Assembly: GCA_934590135.1 (NCBI GenBank)
Contig: CAKTOT010000019.1
Location: forward strand, 1-29,659
Origin: an uncultured Muribaculaceae bacterium
GTDB taxonomy: Bacteria; Bacteroidota; Bacteroidia; Bacteroidales; Muribaculaceae
Direction of reading: 5' to 3'
Length of the DNA: 29,659 bases
Shown: positions 6,094 through 14,673 of the stretch, one piece after another
Numbering within the stretch: position 1 is the first letter of the stretch
How the letters are laid out: every line of letters starts with the position of its first letter
Notes under the pieces: model-generated
What the model saw: the letters and a program-made list of their open reading frames with translations, nothing else
Databases searched by the model: none
What the model was told of the DNA's origin: nothing
Translations under genes and position numbers: made by a program

Positions 6094-9093
6094 ATGAACG
6101 AGGACGCTCTCAGTCAATTATATCTCAAAGACACTGCATTTCAAGACCTTATGCAGTGCCGCATATTCAACGTCCTGCTTGTAGCCTCGCCCTATGACGC
6201 CTTCATGATGGAGGAAGACGGGCGTGTGGAGGAGCAGTTGTACTTCGAGTACGTGGCGTTGAACTTGTCGTCGCCGCCGCGCGTGACACGCGTGTCCGAT
6301 TTTGATGCGGCTCTTGCCGAGCTACGCAACAAGCATTACGACCTTGTGGTGGCGATGCCCGGGGTGGATATCAGCACCTTTTTTGAGGGGGCGCGATGTC
6401 TCAAGCGCAATTTTCCGGACACACCGATAGTGATCTTGACGCCGTTTTCGCGCGAAGTGTCGCGGCGTCTCGAGCACGAGGATATGTCCGGCATCGACTA
6501 CGTCTTTTCGTGGTTGGGCAATATGGACTTGCTGCTGGCCATCATCAAATTGCTGGAAGACAAGATGAACGCCGAGCACGACATCAATGACGTGGGCGTT
6601 CAGATGATATTGCTGGTAGAGGATTCGATACGATTTTACTCGTCGGTGCTGCCGCATATCTACAAATTTCTGTTGAAGCAATCCATGGCTTTTGCCACCG
6701 AGGCGCTCAACGAGCACGAGCAGATGCTGCGAATGCGCGGACGTCCCAAGGTGATGCTGGCGCGCGACTACGAGGAAGCCGTGACCTTATACGAGAAATA
6801 CGGCGGTCACACATTGGGCGTCATCAGCGATGTCTCCTTCCGCCGTGAGGGCGTCAAGGACAGCCTCGCCGGTATAGAATTGTCGCGATGGCTACGCCGC
6901 TGCGACCCGCATTTGCCCATTATCATCGAGTCATCAGAAAGTTCCAACGCCGCCGAGGCCGAAGCCTTGGGCGCGGTGTTCATCGACAAGAACTCCAAGA
7001 AACTGCCCGTAGACTTGGGCGATGCCATTATGGGCAACTTCGGTTTCGGCGATTTTGTCATCAAGGACCCCGATACGGGCAAAGAGATTATGCGGTTGTC
7101 CACGCTCAAGGACCTTCAGAAGCACGTCTTTGAGATTCCGGCCAAGTCGCTGTACTACCATGCATCGTCCAACGATATTTCGCGATGGCTGTACTCGCGT
7201 GCGATGTTCCCCATCGCCGAAGTGATGAAGATGCATCGTTTTTGCAGTCTCGATGAGGCCGACGCGGTTCGCCAACTCATCTTCGATCTCATCGTCAAGT
7301 ACCGCAAGATGAAGAACCGCGGCGTTGTCGCCGTGTTCCAGAAAGACCGCTTTGACCATTACTCCAACTTTGCGCGTATCGGTCAGGGGTCTCTCGGCGG
7401 CAAGGGTCGCGGTCTGGCCTTCGTAGACTCCATCATCAAGAAAAATCCCGTGTGCGACCACTTTGACGGAGTATCCATCAGCATACCGCGCACGGTGGTA
7501 CTGTGCACGGACATCTTTGACGAATTCATGGCCGAGAACAACCTCTACCAACTGGCGTTGAGCAACGCCTCCGACAGCGAGATACTCGAAGCCTTTCTGT
7601 CGGCCAAGCTCCCGGTGAGGTTGATCGAAGACTTTTTTGCGCTGTTTGAGGTTGTGGACCGGCCGCTGGCGGTGCGCAGTTCGTCGCTGCTCGAAGACTC
7701 ACATTATCAGCCCTTTGCAGGCATCTACGCCACGTATATGATTCCGCACGTCAAAGACCCGTATCGGATGCTCAAGCTGCTTTCCGATGCCATCAAAGGC
7801 GTGTATGCCTCAGTGTTTTACGCCGATTCGAAGGCGTATATGAACGCCACGCGTAACGTCATCGACCAAGAAAAGATGGCCATCATCATTCAGGAAGTCG
7901 TGGGCGAGAGCCACGGTTACCTGTACTTTCCGTCCTTTGCGGGCGTAGGTCGGTCGCTCAATTACTACCCAGTAGGTGACGAGCAAGCCGAGGACGGCGT
8001 GGCACAAGTGGCTGTCGGACTGGGCAAATACATTGTCGATGGAGGAGCATCCTTGCGGTTTTCGCCGCGACATCCCGACAAGGTGTTGCAGACGTCCACC
8101 ATCGAGACGGCCCTGCGCGACACCCAGCGGTACTTCTACGCTTTGGGGCGAGACATAGCCTCCGGCTTCGAAGTAGACGACAGCTTCAACCTGGTGCGGC
8201 GCAACATCAGCGACTACGCCGGCGACAGCGCGCTGGACCTGATGGTGTCCACCTACGATGCCGACAACGATATACTTGTAGACAACAACCTCGGGCGCGG
8301 ACGACGTGTGGTGACATTTGCCAACATCCTGCGTGACAAGGCCTTTCCGCTGGCGCCGGCCGTAGACTTTATGCTTACGCAAGGACAGCAGGCCATGGGG
8401 CGTCCCATCGAAATCGAATTTGCAGGCGTCATCAACGAATCATCTCGCCGGGCCGCCGGCGACAAGGGGCACATCTACTGGCTGCAAATACGTCCCATCA
8501 TCGACCGCAAAGATATGGTGGAAGACACGGTGCTCAACGCCCCCGACGACCGGGTGATACTGCGCAGCAATACAGCACTGGGACACGGAGCCATAGACGC
8601 CATAGACACAGTGGTGTACGTGCGGCCCGAGGCCTTTGACAGCGCGGTCACGCGCGACATCGCCGCCGAAATTGCACGCATCAACGCCGAATTTGTCAGC
8701 CAAGACCGCAACTACATCCTCATAGGCCCGGGGCGCTGGGGCACTTCCGACCCGGCACTGGGCATACCCGTCAAGTGGCCCGAGATTTCGGCGGCACGTC
8801 TCATCGCCGAGGCCTCCCTGGGCGACTACCGCATCGAGCCCAGCCAAGGCACGCATTTCTTCCAGAATCTCACATCCTTCGGCGTGGGCTACTTCACCAT
8901 CAACCCCTACAGCGGCGACGGCATCTACGACACGGCGTACCTGGACGCGCAAGATGCCGAGTACGAGAGCGCTTACGTGCGCGTGGTGCGCCTCAAAGCC
9001 CCTATGCCCATAGGCATCGACGGGCGGCGCGGCATCGGCGTGGTACTCAAGCCGACTGATACACAGGATAATACGACCACACCCAACATATAA
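6094..9093 (+). CDS. PEP/pyruvate-binding domain protein with two receiver-like domains
   Basis: This 999-residue protein is usually labelled phosphoenolpyruvate synthase, but that is not supported. An N-terminal receiver-like domain (about 27-155) lacks the phosphoacceptor pattern. A second receiver (about 170-310) looks complete: acidic pair in LLVEDS (176-177), acceptor Asp in VISDVSF (about 246), SS in IIESSES and Lys in FIDKNS (about 299). A PPDK N-terminal, ATP-grasp-like region follows, with GQGSLGGKGRGLAF (about 431-444) and RPLAVRSSSLLEDS (about 524-537). I see neither the phosphohistidine swivelling domain nor the PEP-binding TIM barrel. The C-terminal part carries ILIGPGRWGTSDPALG (about 875-890) and SQGTHFFQNLTSFGVGYF (about 917-934), conserved in Bacteroidetes homologues. 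A role as a nucleotide-binding, phosphorylation-controlled signalling protein is an inference. Only 17 bases separate it from the coiled-coil gene. Confidence 0.8.
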   Translation: MNEDALSQLYLKDTAFQDLMQCRIFNVLLVASPYDAFMMEEDGRVEEQLYFEYVALNLSSPPRVTRVSDFDAALAELRNKHYDLVVAMPGVDISTFFEGARCLKRNFPDTPIVILTPFSREVSRRLEHEDMSGIDYVFSWLGNMDLLLAIIKLLEDKMNAEHDINDVGVQMILLVEDSIRFYSSVLPHIYKFLLKQSMAFATEALNEHEQMLRMRGRPKVMLARDYEEAVTLYEKYGGHTLGVISDVSFRREGVKDSLAGIELSRWLRRCDPHLPIIIESSESSNAAEAEALGAVFIDKNSKKLPVDLGDAIMGNFGFGDFVIKDPDTGKEIMRLSTLKDLQKHVFEIPAKSLYYHASSNDISRWLYSRAMFPIAEVMKMHRFCSLDEADAVRQLIFDLIVKYRKMKNRGVVAVFQKDRFDHYSNFARIGQGSLGGKGRGLAFVDSIIKKNPVCDHFDGVSISIPRTVVLCTDIFDEFMAENNLYQLALSNASDSEILEAFLSAKLPVRLIEDFFALFEVVDRPLAVRSSSLLEDSHYQPFAGIYATYMIPHVKDPYRMLKLLSDAIKGVYASVFYADSKAYMNATRNVIDQEKMAIIIQEVVGESHGYLYFPSFAGVGRSLNYYPVGDEQAEDGVAQVAVGLGKYIVDGGASLRFSPRHPDKVLQTSTIETALRDTQRYFYALGRDIASGFEVDDSFNLVRRNISDYAGDSALDLMVSTYDADNDILVDNNLGRGRRVVTFANILRDKAFPLAPAVDFMLTQGQQAMGRPIEIEFAGVINESSRRAAGDKGHIYWLQIRPIIDRKDMVEDTVLNAPDDRVILRSNTALGHGAIDAIDTVVYVRPEAFDSAVTRDIAAEIARINAEFVSQDRNYILIGPGRWGTSDPALGIPVKWPEISAARLIAEASLGDYRIEPSQGTHFFQNLTSFGVGYFTINPYSGDGIYDTAYLDAQDAEYESAYVRVVRLKAPMPIGIDGRRGIGVVLKPTDTQDNTTTPNI

Positions 9094-9110
9094 CACTACA
9101 AAGACACGAT

Positions 9111-10685
9111 ATGCCATTCTTTGACAAAATACGACAGGCCCTCGGATTCAGCGACGGCGAAGACGACATCGACGATGCCATCATCCGAGATGATACGCCT
9201 TCGGGAATGTACCGACACATCCGGCCAAATGCCGCCACAGCGCAGGACACATCCCGAGCCGAAGACACAAAGCCCGCAGCGGCGACGGAGCAGACGTCGC
9301 CTGCAACGGCGGCGGACGAGGCCGACCGCGCCGCAGCCATATTTGACCGCGTCCTCGAAGTTTTCAACCAATCGCTGCCGGACTTTCTGAAGCAGTCCGT
9401 AGACCCAGAGGCACAGCGCAAATATCTCTACAAAAGCCTTGACGACGGCCTCAAGGCCTATATCGCCAACCTCAAAGACCAAGCCGCACGCGAGGCCGAG
9501 GCCCGATGGCGCAAGGACAATGACGCCCTGCAAACCTCGGTAAAAAACCTCGAGCAACGCGCCCGCGAAATCGAGGACAAGCGCACCGAGATTTCTCAGA
9601 AACAGATGAGCAGCGACCGCCAGCGCCGCGCCCTAAGCGAGCGCGTCCACGACCTCGAAAGCACCGTGGCACGCCTCGAAGCCGAGAAAGAACAATTCGA
9701 ACTCGAGCGGCAATCCATGGTTAATAAACTGAAAGTCGCCGCCGTATACGAAAAAGAGAATACCGAACTGCACGAACAAATCGAGCAAATGGTAGCCAAG
9801 CGCAGCAATGCCGCCACGGAGGCCGCCGCCGATTCGGCCGTCATTGAGGACCTCAACGCCCAAGTCGCCGAGGCACAGAAGCAAGCCGATGAAGCACGCA
9901 AGCAAGCCGAGGAAGCCAAGAAACAGGCGGTACAAGCAGACGAAAAGCGACTTGCAGCCGAACAAGACATCGCCAAACTCAACGACCAAATACTCGAACT
10001 GCAAATAGAGCTCGAAGCCGCACCCAAGGACGATGGCAAGGCCGCCATCGAAGCGCTCAACGCCCAAGTCGCCGAGGCACGCAAGCAGGCCGAGGAGGCA
10101 CGTCGGCAAAGCGAAGACGCCAAAAGGCAAGGCAACGAAGAACGCGGCCGTGCCGAACGACTGCAAAAGCAGTTGGACGAAGCGCTCAAAGACGACAAAA
10201 GCGCCGCCGTCGAAGCGCTCAACGTCCAAGTCGTGCGACTGCAGGAGCAAGTCACGGCAGAGCGCCGTAAAAACGTGCAAGCCCAAAGCGCCATCAACGA
10301 GTTGCAGCGCCAAATCGAGGAGGAAGACCCCATGGACGACCCCGAAATCCAACGTCAGCTCAAGGAGATACAAGACCGTCTCGACCACTACGAGCAGCAG
10401 AAAAAGCGCAACGAGGACACCATAGCCTCGCTCAAGAGCCAACTCGAAGAAGAACGTCGCAAGAATGCCACCGCAACCGCAGGCGGAAACGCGCCCAAGA
10501 ACAAGACGCCGCGCCCTGTATCGTCCAAGCCCGTCAAATCGGCCGCGCCACAGGACGCCCCGTCCATAGACGACATACTCGGCGATACCGACTGGGTGGT
10601 GCGCCAAGACAACTCCGGCCGCCGACGCAGTGCCGAACGCACCAAGCCCAAAATCGATGATGACCCCCAAATGAAACTATTCTAA
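9111..10685 (+). CDS. Long coiled-coil protein with internal repeats and a C-terminal QMKLF
   Basis: I do not recognise a named family. The 524-residue cytoplasmic protein has an acidic N-terminus, a short globular-looking segment (about 68-125: IFDRVLEVFNQSLPDFLKQS ...), then almost continuous coiled coil to about residue 455. A low-complexity basic linker and a short tail follow (SIDDILGDTDWVVRQ, then DDDPQMKLF at the very end). The coil includes near-identical segments LNAQVAEAxKQAxEARKQ beginning near residues 248 and 316, with a diverged third near 370. There is no signal peptide. It sits 17 bases after the PEP-binding/receiver gene, so the two probably act together. The terminal QMKLF resembles the sliding-clamp-binding motif Q-L/M-x-L-F. 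Confidence 0.75.
   Translation: MPFFDKIRQALGFSDGEDDIDDAIIRDDTPSGMYRHIRPNAATAQDTSRAEDTKPAAATEQTSPATAADEADRAAAIFDRVLEVFNQSLPDFLKQSVDPEAQRKYLYKSLDDGLKAYIANLKDQAAREAEARWRKDNDALQTSVKNLEQRAREIEDKRTEISQKQMSSDRQRRALSERVHDLESTVARLEAEKEQFELERQSMVNKLKVAAVYEKENTELHEQIEQMVAKRSNAATEAAADSAVIEDLNAQVAEAQKQADEARKQAEEAKKQAVQADEKRLAAEQDIAKLNDQILELQIELEAAPKDDGKAAIEALNAQVAEARKQAEEARRQSEDAKRQGNEERGRAERLQKQLDEALKDDKSAAVEALNVQVVRLQEQVTAERRKNVQAQSAINELQRQIEEEDPMDDPEIQRQLKEIQDRLDHYEQQKKRNEDTIASLKSQLEEERRKNATATAGGNAPKNKTPRPVSSKPVKSAAPQDAPSIDDILGDTDWVVRQDNSGRRRSAERTKPKIDDDPQMKLF
9852..10238 (+). repeat. In-frame repeats within the coiled-coil gene
   Basis: A 25-base stretch is exactly repeated at 9852-9876 and 10056-10080, 204 bases (68 codons) apart. 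A diverged copy starts at 10218, 162 bases (54 codons) further on. All are in frame and encode the LNAQVAEA/LNVQVVRL segments. The codon-level identity of the first two suggests recent duplication or gene conversion. Confidence 0.75.
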
Positions 10686-10715
10686 GAACAACCCATCCCA
10701 CTAAAAAAAACTAAG

Positions 10716-10769
10716 GTCCTTAAAGCCCCTAAGGTCTCTAAAGTCCTTAAAGACCTTAAAGTCCCTCAA
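10716..10769. repeat. 9-base phased array, class A, copy 2 (before the peptidase gene)
   Basis: Six consecutive units: gtccttaaa, gcccctaag, gtctctaaa, gtccttaaa, gaccttaaa, gtccctcaa. The array begins 30 bases after the coiled-coil stop and ends about 60 bases before the peptidase ATG. Unit and orientation are the same as in the porQ-cmk spacer. Confidence 0.8.
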
Positions 10770-10794
10770 CCCCGGCATTCGGGACTGTTCCGAC

Positions 10795-10815
10795 ACAACC
10801 CACATTCCACATTTG
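10795..10815. repeat. Short 7-base repeat block, class C, before the peptidase gene
   Basis: ACATTCC followed directly by ACATTTG (about 10802-10815), preceded by a run of A/C-rich sequence. It matches the heptamer block that precedes miaA (14565-14672). It lies 16-30 bases upstream of the peptidase ATG. Confidence 0.4.
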
Positions 10816-10830
10816 AAATACCAAATTATT

Positions 10831-13050
10831 ATGAAAATATACACAGCACTTATAGCGATGACACTCAGCGTCATAGCAGTGACGGAGGCACAGGCCGCAG
10901 TCGTTTCGGCCAACGCCGATGTATCCGGCCTTGAGGCTTACGTCTACCCGGCCAATCGCGCCGCAACGCCCTCCAATTTCACCTATATGCCTGACGGCGA
11001 GAGCTATTGTATGCTCAGCGACGACGGCCGCACCATCGACGTCTACAACATACGCTCCGGCCAGAAGACCTCGACGCTGCTCGACCTCGGCCATACGCGC
11101 GAGACCACGCTGACGGACATTGACGGCTTCAAGCTCAGCGATGACGGCGCCAAGATTCTGGTATGGCGCGACATACGCAAGGTCTACCGCCGCAGTTTTG
11201 ATGCGACATACTACGTCTACGAGGTGCGTACGCGCCTGCTCAAGCCGCTGAGCACGGCACACTCCAAGGTGCGCACGGCATCGTTCTCGCCAAACGGCCG
11301 TATGGTGGCCTTTGTAAGCGAAAACAATATCTATATCAAGAAATTAGACTACGGCTCCGAAGTAGCCGTCACCGATGACGGCGCTGTCAATAAGATTATA
11401 AACGGCGCTCCCGACTGGGTGTACGAGGAGGAATTTGATACCTCCAACTCGCTGGCATGGTCGCCGGACAACGCCGTACTGTGCTACATACGCTACGACG
11501 AGAGCGCCGTGCCCATGTACAGCCTGCCGCAATACCAGGGCGCATGCTCCGCCAAGGACCAATACGCGCTCTATCCCGGGTCGATGAGCTACAAATACCC
11601 CGTAGCAGGTCAGCCCAATTCGCGCGTAAGCATCCATAGCTACCAAATAGACGAGCGCAAGACCAAGGATCTGCCGCTGCCCGATACATCGATAGAATAC
11701 ATTCCGCGCATACACTTTGCGCCCACGGGATCGCTGATGGCCGTAGCCCTGGATCGCAATCAAAGCAAGATGACGCTCTATTCCGTCAATCCTCTGAGCA
11801 CGGTGGTACGCAGCGTCTACACCGAAGAATCACCGGCATGGATAGCGCCCGAGACTTACCAAAACATAGCCTACGAAGCTGACGGGATGGTTATTATGAG
11901 TGCTCGCAACGGCGACCGCATGCAGCTTTACAAATATAGTTATGCCGGGGCGTTGACCTCGCGCCTTGTCTCCACGGACTATGACGTCACCGAGTACTAC
12001 GGCGTCGATGCAGCCGGCAACCGCTACTTTCAGGCGGCAATGCCTACGCCCAAAGACCGCAACGTGATGCGGCGCGATGCCAAAGGGACGGTGACACGTG
12101 TGGCCGTGCCGGGCAGCGATGCCGACGGACACGGCACTGCCGCGGCCGAGATGTCGCCCGGCTGCCGATACGCGATGTACAGCTACTCCGACAAAGACAC
12201 CGCCCCGCTGTACACCATGTGCAGCGCCGCCGGCAAGTCGCTGCGTACACTGCTGGACAACAGCGCATACCGCGCCGCCTACGCCGATATGGGCGTCACC
12301 AAGGAATGGATACAAGTGCCCTCCGACGGCAATATGCTCAACGGCTATGTCGTGCGCCCGAGTACGCTCGAGCCCTCGCGCCGCTATCCGGTGGTGATGT
12401 ACCAGTACTCCGGTCCCGGGTCACAAGTAGTGCTTGACCGCTGGGAAATGGACTGGATGTATTACTTTGCACAAAAAGGCATCATCACCGTATGTGTCGA
12501 CGGACGCGGCACAGCGGCACGCGGCAACAAATTTATGCACTGCGTATACCGCAACCTCGGACACTACGAAACCATCGACCAAGTGGCCGCTGCACGACAC
12601 ATAGCCACCATGCCGTGGGCCGACCCCGAGCGCATAGCCATCTATGGGTGGAGTTACGGCGGATTTGAAGCCCTCATGGCCGCAAGTGCGGCGGATGCCC
12701 CCTATGCCGCCTGCGTCTCCATTGCTCCGGTCACCGATTGGCGATACTACGACACGATATACGGCGAGCGCTTTATGCAGACCCCGCAGCAAAACGATGC
12801 CGGATACAACAACAGCGCCCCCCTCAAACTGGCCGCCAACCTCAAGTGCCCGCTGCTGATAATGTGCGGCAGCGCCGACGACAACGTCCATCCGGCCAAC
12901 ACCTACGAATATGTATCGCGTCTTCAAAGCCTTGGCATACTGTGCGACATGATGATTTTTCCAAATATGAACCACAGCATCAACGGCTGCAACAGCCGCG
13001 CCGTCGTCTACGCCAATATGCTGCGCTACCTCCAACGCCAATTTAAGTAA
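10831..13050 (+). CDS. Periplasmic dipeptidyl peptidase IV (S9B prolyl peptidase)
   Basis: This serine peptidase removes Xaa-Pro dipeptides from the N-terminus of peptides, normally in the periplasm. The 739-residue product has a signal peptide (MKIYTALIAMTLSVIAVTEAQA), an eight-bladed propeller region (about 40-480) and a C-terminal alpha/beta hydrolase. The catalytic triad is visible: S608 in GWSYGG, D683 in SADDNVHP, H715 in NMNHSIN. The double-Glu motif that binds the substrate N-terminus is E199-E201 in WVYEEEF, which argues for DPP IV rather than other S9 types; the oxyanion Tyr is in MYQYSGPGS. I chose the ATG at 10831 because the signal peptide begins there; a TTG at 10813 would add six residues. 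Repeat-filled spacers flank it on both sides. Confidence 0.92.
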   Translation: MKIYTALIAMTLSVIAVTEAQAAVVSANADVSGLEAYVYPANRAATPSNFTYMPDGESYCMLSDDGRTIDVYNIRSGQKTSTLLDLGHTRETTLTDIDGFKLSDDGAKILVWRDIRKVYRRSFDATYYVYEVRTRLLKPLSTAHSKVRTASFSPNGRMVAFVSENNIYIKKLDYGSEVAVTDDGAVNKIINGAPDWVYEEEFDTSNSLAWSPDNAVLCYIRYDESAVPMYSLPQYQGACSAKDQYALYPGSMSYKYPVAGQPNSRVSIHSYQIDERKTKDLPLPDTSIEYIPRIHFAPTGSLMAVALDRNQSKMTLYSVNPLSTVVRSVYTEESPAWIAPETYQNIAYEADGMVIMSARNGDRMQLYKYSYAGALTSRLVSTDYDVTEYYGVDAAGNRYFQAAMPTPKDRNVMRRDAKGTVTRVAVPGSDADGHGTAAAEMSPGCRYAMYSYSDKDTAPLYTMCSAAGKSLRTLLDNSAYRAAYADMGVTKEWIQVPSDGNMLNGYVVRPSTLEPSRRYPVVMYQYSGPGSQVVLDRWEMDWMYYFAQKGIITVCVDGRGTAARGNKFMHCVYRNLGHYETIDQVAAARHIATMPWADPERIAIYGWSYGGFEALMAASAADAPYAACVSIAPVTDWRYYDTIYGERFMQTPQQNDAGYNNSAPLKLAANLKCPLLIMCGSADDNVHPANTYEYVSRLQSLGILCDMMIFPNMNHSINGCNSRAVVYANMLRYLQRQFK

Positions 13051-13091
13051 AGCGAGTCCGGCCGGCATCCACAGCCTCGGAAAAGTGGAAA

Positions 13092-13204
13092 GTCCTTAAG
13101 GTATAAGGTATAAAGACTTAAAGGTTCTTAAAGTCCTTAAAGCCCCCAAGGTCCTTAAAGAGCCTAAAGTTCCTAAAGACCTTAAAGACCCCTAAGGACT
13201 CAAA
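13092..13204. repeat. 9-base phased array, class A, copy 3 (longest)
   Basis: About 13 units: gtccttaag, then two 7-base units (gtataag, gtataaa), then gacttaaag, gttcttaaa, gtccttaaa, gcccccaag, gtccttaaa, gagcctaaa, gttcctaaa, gaccttaaa, gacccctaa, ggactcaaa. It fills nearly half of the 256-base spacer between the peptidase and the Nudix-like membrane protein. The two 7-base units are the only phase break. Confidence 0.85.
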
Positions 13205-13255
13205 TAAAAAGGTTTTTCACTTTCGACCGAACAATCAGCCCGCTTCATCGGTTTA

Positions 13256-13263
13256 TATTTTTG
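13256..13263 (+). promoter_or_regulatory. Possible -7 box before the Nudix-like membrane protein
   Basis: TATTTTTG fits TAnnTTTG and lies 43 bases before the ATG at 13307. No TTTG is present at the -33 position, so support is weak. Confidence 0.3.
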
Positions 13264-13306
13264 AAAAAAAAAGCCAACCGCATTACCCAAAAAGTCTCCG
13301 CCAGAT

Positions 13307-14497
13307 ATGTATACCACCGACAACGCCGCCGAAAAACCGGAAGCCATACGCCAAGTATGGTTTGACTGGCGTCTGTCCTTCGGGGCGGTGACGCTGACGG
13401 TGCTGCTGTCCATAGCCTTCGGGCACTTGGCCGTGGGTGTGATTACGCTGCTACTGGCTCGTATTTTGCTACTTTTCGGCCGCAATTCCGAGCAGTCGGG
13501 GCAGGACCTTATATTTGCGCGGTTTATATCCACGGCGCTGACCGTCACCGCAGTGGTGATGGTGGCCATAAGTCTGATGATACAGACCAAGATTATGGCC
13601 AAAATCTTTGATCCGTCGAGCATCAATGAGGACATTCCCTACGTGAGTGCACTGATAGTGTATCCGTCAGTCTTTGTGTTTGCGGTCATCGCGCACATCC
13701 GTCTGAGGCGACACGCGGCGGCATACTCCGGCACCTACGACGAGATATGCTACCTATTGCGATATACGATGAAGCTGTCGGGAGCGATGGCCGTTGTGGA
13801 CTGGACCTACTACTACGCCTTTTACATCAACGTCAACTTCAATTCGCCCGACCGCTACTACTTCTACGCCGTGCCGCTGGTGCTGTACCTGGTTTCGCTG
13901 GTATATCTGGGTATGCGCTACAACAGCGAAGCATGTCTGGCGCGTGCCGAAGCTGCCGCCAAGTCGCGGCGTCGTCGCGAGCTGTGCCGCTGTCTGGTGA
14001 TACACGACGGACAATTGCTGCTGAGCAAAGACGCCTCGGGTCTGTACGACACGCCCTATATAGGCAAGGGCGATGCCGAGGCAGTGACGGCGTCGCTACG
14101 TACCGACACCGACGCCATCGACCTGCGGCTATTGTACTACTTCGACGAAGGCGAGGACCAAGGGCGTCATTACGTCTGCAAGATACACGGGCGGCTGCCC
14201 GACCGACTGCCAGGCCGATGGATGACCGTTGCCGAGGTGCAAAGCCTGTCACGCGTATACCGCTTGACGCCCGAATTATGCTCCGAGATACTGCGCATAT
14301 ACACCATAGCCACGACGTGGCAGACATACGACCGCACGGGAAGGCGCAAGCACCCGGACAAGGGCTACCGCCCCACCTTCAGCCTGAGCGATTCCCTCAA
14401 CCGCGACATCGACTTCCAAGACGATCGGTGGCTGTACATCGCCGCGCACAACCAAGACACGCCCCTATGGCGACTGCGCCGACTGCTGTGCAGATGA
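13307..14497 (+). CDS. Polytopic membrane protein with a degenerate Nudix-like C-terminal domain
   Basis: I do not recognise a named family. The 396-residue protein has about six membrane segments in residues 24-205 (for example FGAVTLTVLLSIAFGHLAVG and VPLVLYLVSLVYLGM). After a basic stop-transfer stretch (KSRRRRELCR) comes a cytoplasmic domain that reads like a Nudix fold: CLVIHDGQLLLSKDASGLYDTP (beta strands), YIGKGDAEAV, LRLLYYFDEGED, HYVCKIHGRLP and RWMTVAEVQSL. The catalytic Nudix box (G-x5-E-x7-RE-x2-EE-x-G) is absent: after YIGKGDAEAV there is only a short TASLRTDTDAID loop. It would thus bind rather than hydrolyse a nucleotide derivative, if the fold assignment is right. Neighbours are DPP IV and miaA, which give no functional hint. 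Confidence 0.65.
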   Translation: MYTTDNAAEKPEAIRQVWFDWRLSFGAVTLTVLLSIAFGHLAVGVITLLLARILLLFGRNSEQSGQDLIFARFISTALTVTAVVMVAISLMIQTKIMAKIFDPSSINEDIPYVSALIVYPSVFVFAVIAHIRLRRHAAAYSGTYDEICYLLRYTMKLSGAMAVVDWTYYYAFYINVNFNSPDRYYFYAVPLVLYLVSLVYLGMRYNSEACLARAEAAAKSRRRRELCRCLVIHDGQLLLSKDASGLYDTPYIGKGDAEAVTASLRTDTDAIDLRLLYYFDEGEDQGRHYVCKIHGRLPDRLPGRWMTVAEVQSLSRVYRLTPELCSEILRIYTIATTWQTYDRTGRRKHPDKGYRPTFSLSDSLNRDIDFQDDRWLYIAAHNQDTPLWRLRRLLCR

Positions 14498-14564
14498 CGC
14501 CCCGACACCCATAGGCCGCAACAAAAGCGATGGAAACCGTCAGCGCCCATCCCACACCCCACTT

Positions 14565-14672
14565 CCACATCCCACGCCCGAGTTCGACATTCGCATCCCA
14601 CATCCGACATCCCATTCCACGGCTCATACTCCATTCACACATTTCACATCCGACATCGACATTCCACATTAT
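14565..14672. repeat. 7-base repeat block, class C, before miaA
   Basis: The core ACAT recurs at 14567, 14587, 14600, 14607, 14639, 14646, 14653, 14659 and 14666, mostly 6-7 bases apart, as ACATCCG, ACATTTC or ACATTCC. The block ends five bases before the miaA ATG. An upstream-extended reading frame of miaA passes through it and would encode a His/Pro/Ser-rich stretch, which is not part of the family. Confidence 0.55.
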
Positions 14673-14673
14673 T

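Noticed and set aside
6094..9093. Phosphoenolpyruvate synthase
   Set aside because: Only the N-terminal PPDK-like region is present; the His and PEP-binding domains are not seen, and receivers are fused in front.
9633..10670. A 345-residue Leu/Phe-rich - strand gene
   Set aside because: It is the antisense of coiled-coil codons; no family features.
10808..10815. A -7 box before the peptidase gene (CACATTTG)
   Set aside because: The first base does not match TAnnTTTG, there is no -33 TTTG, and the sequence is part of the 7-base repeat.
10701..10913. Translation of a repeat array as a small - strand protein with Phe-Lys-Asp repeats
   Set aside because: The periodic peptide follows from the 9-base DNA period. 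It has no start context, and it runs antisense into the peptidase gene.
14530..14673. An N-terminal extension of MiaA
   Set aside because: The extension is His/Pro/Ser low-complexity encoded by the 7-base repeats; 14674 gives the family length and a P-loop at residue 9.
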